From contig NZ_AP022567.1 in NCBI RefSeq assembly GCF_010727475.1, positions 3,844,001 through 3,908,000 on the forward strand: a stretch of DNA of 64,000 nt, in the 5' to 3' direction. This document shows, piece after piece, positions 61,982-64,000 of the stretch. The notes under the pieces are model-generated. The model saw only the letters and a list, made by a program, of their open reading frames with translations, had not been told where the DNA came from and made no database searches. The stretch comes from Mycolicibacterium mageritense (GTDB lineage Bacteria; Actinomycetota; Actinomycetes; Mycobacteriales; Mycobacteriaceae). Each line of letters begins with the position of its first letter. Position 1 is the stretch's first letter. The translations under genes and the position numbers were made by a program.

Positions 61982-62035
61982 GGGCTGACCCGTCGTCATT
62001 CGACGCTGAGGATGGCGTCCGCTTAGGCTGGTGAC

Positions 62036-62320
62036 GTGATAGTCACCGACCTTGCGGACGTCATCCTTTTTTCTATCGGCGTCGCCGTCTTCTGCGTCGG
62101 CGTCTACGCCTTTGTGCACGCGGCGCGGCAGCGTCCCGACGCCTACACCGCGACCGGCAAGCTGACCAAGCCCGTGTGGCTGACCATTCTCGGAGTGTCA
62201 TTGCTGCTGGAGCTGCTGCTCAGCGGCGCCTTCGGGGCCGCCATCGCAGCCTGCGCCGCGGGCGTATACCTGGTCGACGTGCGGCCCAAACTGCTTGAAA
62301 TCCAAGGAAAGTCGCGTTAG
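62036..62320 (+). CDS. DUF2516 membrane protein (Rv0476-like)
   Basis: A 94-residue protein with two or three TM helices (VILFSIGVAVFCVGVYAFVH, PVWLTILGVSLLLELLLSGA, AIAACAAGVYLVDVRPKLLE). It matches the actinobacterial DUF2516 family, function unknown. The start is GTG 62036. It is conserved after hbhA and before the secreted DUF2599 gene. Confidence 0.85.
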   Translation: MIVTDLADVILFSIGVAVFCVGVYAFVHAARQRPDAYTATGKLTKPVWLTILGVSLLLELLLSGAFGAAIAACAAGVYLVDVRPKLLEIQGKSR

Positions 62321-62326
62321 GGCCGG

Positions 62327-62728
62327 TTGTTGAAGCGATCACTGATGGCCGCGTTCGGCGCGGTCGGGGTAGCGCTCGCGTGCGCTCCCGGCGCATCCGC
62401 CGACCCCGCGCTCGTCGACCATGTCGAGTGGGCCAAATGGGGTGACCTGTCGAGCCTGCGGATCTATCCGACCGAGGCGGCGCGCGGGCTGGCCACGCAA
62501 CCCGGTACCGATGCGTCTGCCCAGGAAGCCTGGAACGAGGTGCTGACGCTCGCGCCGGACGCCGACATCCCCGGCATGCGCGAGCAGTTCTTCTGTCACT
62601 GGCACTTCGCGGAGCGCGCCGAGCCGGGCAAGACCAGCTGGAACATCGAACCGTGGCGGCCCGAGGTGCCCGCCGAGCAGATGCTCGCCGCGGGGTGTAA
62701 CCCCGGCGGCACGGAAGAGCCGTTCTGA
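62327..62728 (+). CDS. Secreted DUF2599 protein (Rv0477-like)
   Basis: A 133-residue exported protein. The signal peptide (LKRSLMAAFGAVGVALACAP, cleavage near ASA-DP) is followed by a small domain with two conserved cysteines (REQFFCHWHFAERAEPGKTS; LAAGCNPGG) likely joined by a disulfide. Function unknown. The start is TTG 62327 or TTG 62330; ATG 62345 is possible. The stop overlaps the deoC ATG by one base. Confidence 0.8.
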   Translation: MLKRSLMAAFGAVGVALACAPGASADPALVDHVEWAKWGDLSSLRIYPTEAARGLATQPGTDASAQEAWNEVLTLAPDADIPGMREQFFCHWHFAERAEPGKTSWNIEPWRPEVPAEQMLAAGCNPGGTEEPF

Positions 62729-63399
62729 TGTACACCCGCGCCGAGGTCGCCGCACTGGTCGATCACACGTTGCTCAAGCCCGAGGCGACACCGGCCGACG
62801 TCGCCGCGCTGGTCGTCGAGGCCCTCGAACTCGCGGTGTTCTCGGTCTGCGTGTCGCCCTCGATGGTCGCGGTCGCGGCCGGTGCGATCCCGTCGGGGCT
62901 CGCGGTGGCCGCGGTCGCCGGATTCCCGTCGGGCAAGCACCTCTCCGAGATCAAGGCCCGCGAGTCGCAGCTCGCGGTGACCGCGGGCGCGACCGAGATC
63001 GACATGGTCATCGACGTCGGGGCCGCACTTGCGGGTGACCTGGTCGCCGTCGCGGCCGATGTCGCCGCCGTTCGGGCCGCAGTGCCCACCGCGACGCTCA
63101 AGGTCATCGTGGAATCGGCTGCGCTGCTGGACTTCTCGGGCGAGCGCCTGCTGGCCGACGTATGCCGGGCCGCGGTCGACGCCGGCGCCGACTTCGTGAA
63201 GACCTCCACCGGTTTTCACCCCAGCGGTGGCGCGTCGGCCCGCGCGGTCGAACTGATGGCCGCGACCGTCGACGGCAGCGTCGGGGTCAAGGCCAGCGGC
63301 GGAATCCGCACCGCGCAGGCCGCGACCGTCATGCTCGACGCCGGGGCTACTCGGCTCGGCCTGTCCGGCACCCGGGCGGTCCTCGACGGTCTGGGCTAG
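62728..63399 (+). CDS. deoC: Deoxyribose-phosphate aldolase
   Basis: A 223-residue TIM-barrel class I aldolase cleaving 2-deoxyribose 5-phosphate to glyceraldehyde 3-phosphate and acetaldehyde. The Schiff-base Lys is K158 in DFVKTSTGFHPSGGAS; VDHTLLKPEAT, EIDMVIDVGA and GVKASGGIRT (second conserved Lys) are all present. The product acetaldehyde links it loosely to the ALDH/DUF779 pair nearby. Translationally coupled to the DUF2599 gene (TGATG). Confidence 0.96.
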   Translation: MYTRAEVAALVDHTLLKPEATPADVAALVVEALELAVFSVCVSPSMVAVAAGAIPSGLAVAAVAGFPSGKHLSEIKARESQLAVTAGATEIDMVIDVGAALAGDLVAVAADVAAVRAAVPTATLKVIVESAALLDFSGERLLADVCRAAVDAGADFVKTSTGFHPSGGASARAVELMAATVDGSVGVKASGGIRTAQAATVMLDAGATRLGLSGTRAVLDGLG

Positions 63400-63406
63400 C
63401 CGCGCC

Positions 63407-64000
63407 TCACAGCTTCGCGAAGCAGGGATCCTCGGCGGCCTTGGGCATCGTGGCGTTCTGCGTGGAGTACTTGGCGATCACACCGGTGTCGGTCACCTGC
63501 ACGCTGTCGGCGTGAATACCCATGGGGTAGTTGTCGGTCAGCTGCTTGCTGAAGGTGTCGAGGATCGGCTGGACCATCTCCTTCGGCCACGTCAGGCCGA
63601 CCGCCTCGAGCTTGGTGATCTCCAGCGTGATGCCACCGTCGGCGACCCGCGGCTTGGTGGTGATGCTGCCGAGCATGGTCTTGAGGTCGATCGTGCCCGC
63701 GGACGCGTTCGTGGACACGTCGGTGATGGCCGAGCCGATGAACGGCAGCTGCACCATGTCGGCCGCGGTCTGCCTGATGCCATCGGTCGACCACGTGATG
63801 TCCGCGGTCAGCGATCCGACCGTGCCGCTCGAGTTCGCGGTGTCCTCCAGCCGGACGTCGTTGATGCCGAGGACCACCTTCATGCCCTTGGCGTCGCGGA
63901 TCTGGTTGCCCGCGGTCTCGATGTTGATGTTGGTGTAGTGCCCCGTCATGTGCTGCCACAGGAACGGCGGCAGCGGGTCGAACGACGCCGAAGCCTCGTC
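63407..64000 (-). CDS. DUF2993 protein (Rv0479c-like), 5' part beyond window
   Basis: Frame open from 63407 to the window end with 197 residues visible; the last upstream codons read DEASASFDPLPPFLWQHMTG, so ATG 63949 is internal. DUF2993 family pattern: VVLGINDVRLEDTANSSGTV, ADMVQLPFIGSAITDVSTNA, ADGGITLEITKLEAVGLTWP. Members are lipid-binding, membrane or secreted proteins in mycobacteria (one acts in lipomannan maturation). Its ligand here is unknown. The C terminus has a single Cys (AEDPCFAKL). Convergent to deoC with a 7-bp gap. Confidence 0.8.
   Translation of the reverse strand, partial: DEASASFDPLPPFLWQHMTGHYTNINIETAGNQIRDAKGMKVVLGINDVRLEDTANSSGTVGSLTADITWSTDGIRQTAADMVQLPFIGSAITDVSTNASAGTIDLKTMLGSITTKPRVADGGITLEITKLEAVGLTWPKEMVQPILDTFSKQLTDNYPMGIHADSVQVTDTGVIAKYSTQNATMPKAAEDPCFAKL

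Overview
The window is high-GC actinobacterial DNA from a mycobacterium, most probably Mycolicibacterium smegmatis or a close fast-growing relative. The judgement rests on gene content and order. One block reads AAA ATPase, pssA, psd, moeA, [ThrE-type exporter], SDR, then groEL2, which is the order of Mycobacterium tuberculosis Rv0435c-Rv0440. A second block from about 44.5 to 64 kb reads S9 peptidase, aldehyde dehydrogenase, DUF779, lpd, small membrane protein, CMD protein, ramB, thioesterase, icl, fadB2, umaA, TetR, DUF445, XRE, hbhA, DUF2516, DUF2599, deoC, DUF2993, matching Rv0457c-Rv0479c with local insertions and losses. The Rv numbers are from memory; the order and the protein motifs are read from the sequence.

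Layout. 0-9 kb: a truncated FAD monooxygenase, a DUF559-type gene, an ArsB/NhaD-like transporter with a CBS protein, a NarL-type two-component pair, small SRPBCC and membrane genes and a TetR. 9-17.9 kb: a leftward run with the AAA ATPase, phosphatidylserine/phosphatidylethanolamine synthesis (pssA-psd), moeA, a ThrE-like exporter, an SDR and a CzcO-like flavoprotein facing a MerR regulator. 18-27 kb: bacterial PH-domain membrane proteins, a HAD phosphatase, a DEAD-like helicase, a cupin, an SDR facing a TetR with paired operator-like sites, a luciferase-like oxidoreductase and a Tat-exported NodB deacetylase. 27-29 kb: groEL2 behind two CIRCE elements. 29-46.5 kb: amidohydrolase, VOC proteins, a receptor kinase with a small partner, DinB and PAP2 proteins, a secreted repeat protein, aldehyde dehydrogenase, PPK2, membrane proteins, MgtC, a crotonase and a prolyl oligopeptidase. 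46.5-64 kb: the ramB-icl-fadB2-umaA-hbhA-deoC region. RamB is divergent from the thioesterase, and RamB-like boxes lie in front of icl, so the regulator and its expected glyoxylate-shunt target are about 1.2 kb apart.

The most unusual pattern is a set of about 60-bp imperfect palindromes. Two full-length genes for DUF559/AbiEi-like putative nucleases (1388-2257 and 56805-57662) and one gene remnant (28968-29105) are each bracketed by a pair of palindromes. The two palindromes of a pair share sequence, the stem differs between the three pairs, and the downstream palindrome abuts or overlaps the stop codon in all three. Solo palindromes also occur: one nearly identical to the first pair, two of a fourth family and a weak fifth. 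This looks like a small nuclease-plus-palindrome element, comparable in logic to RAYT/REPIN but with an unrelated protein. I know of no description of it.

No tRNA, rRNA, CRISPR array, recognised insertion sequence or prophage was seen. Coding density is very high. The two intergenic stretches next to groEL (26900-27216 and 28843-29172) and the one at 35328-35658 just exceed 300 bp, and they are described as features.
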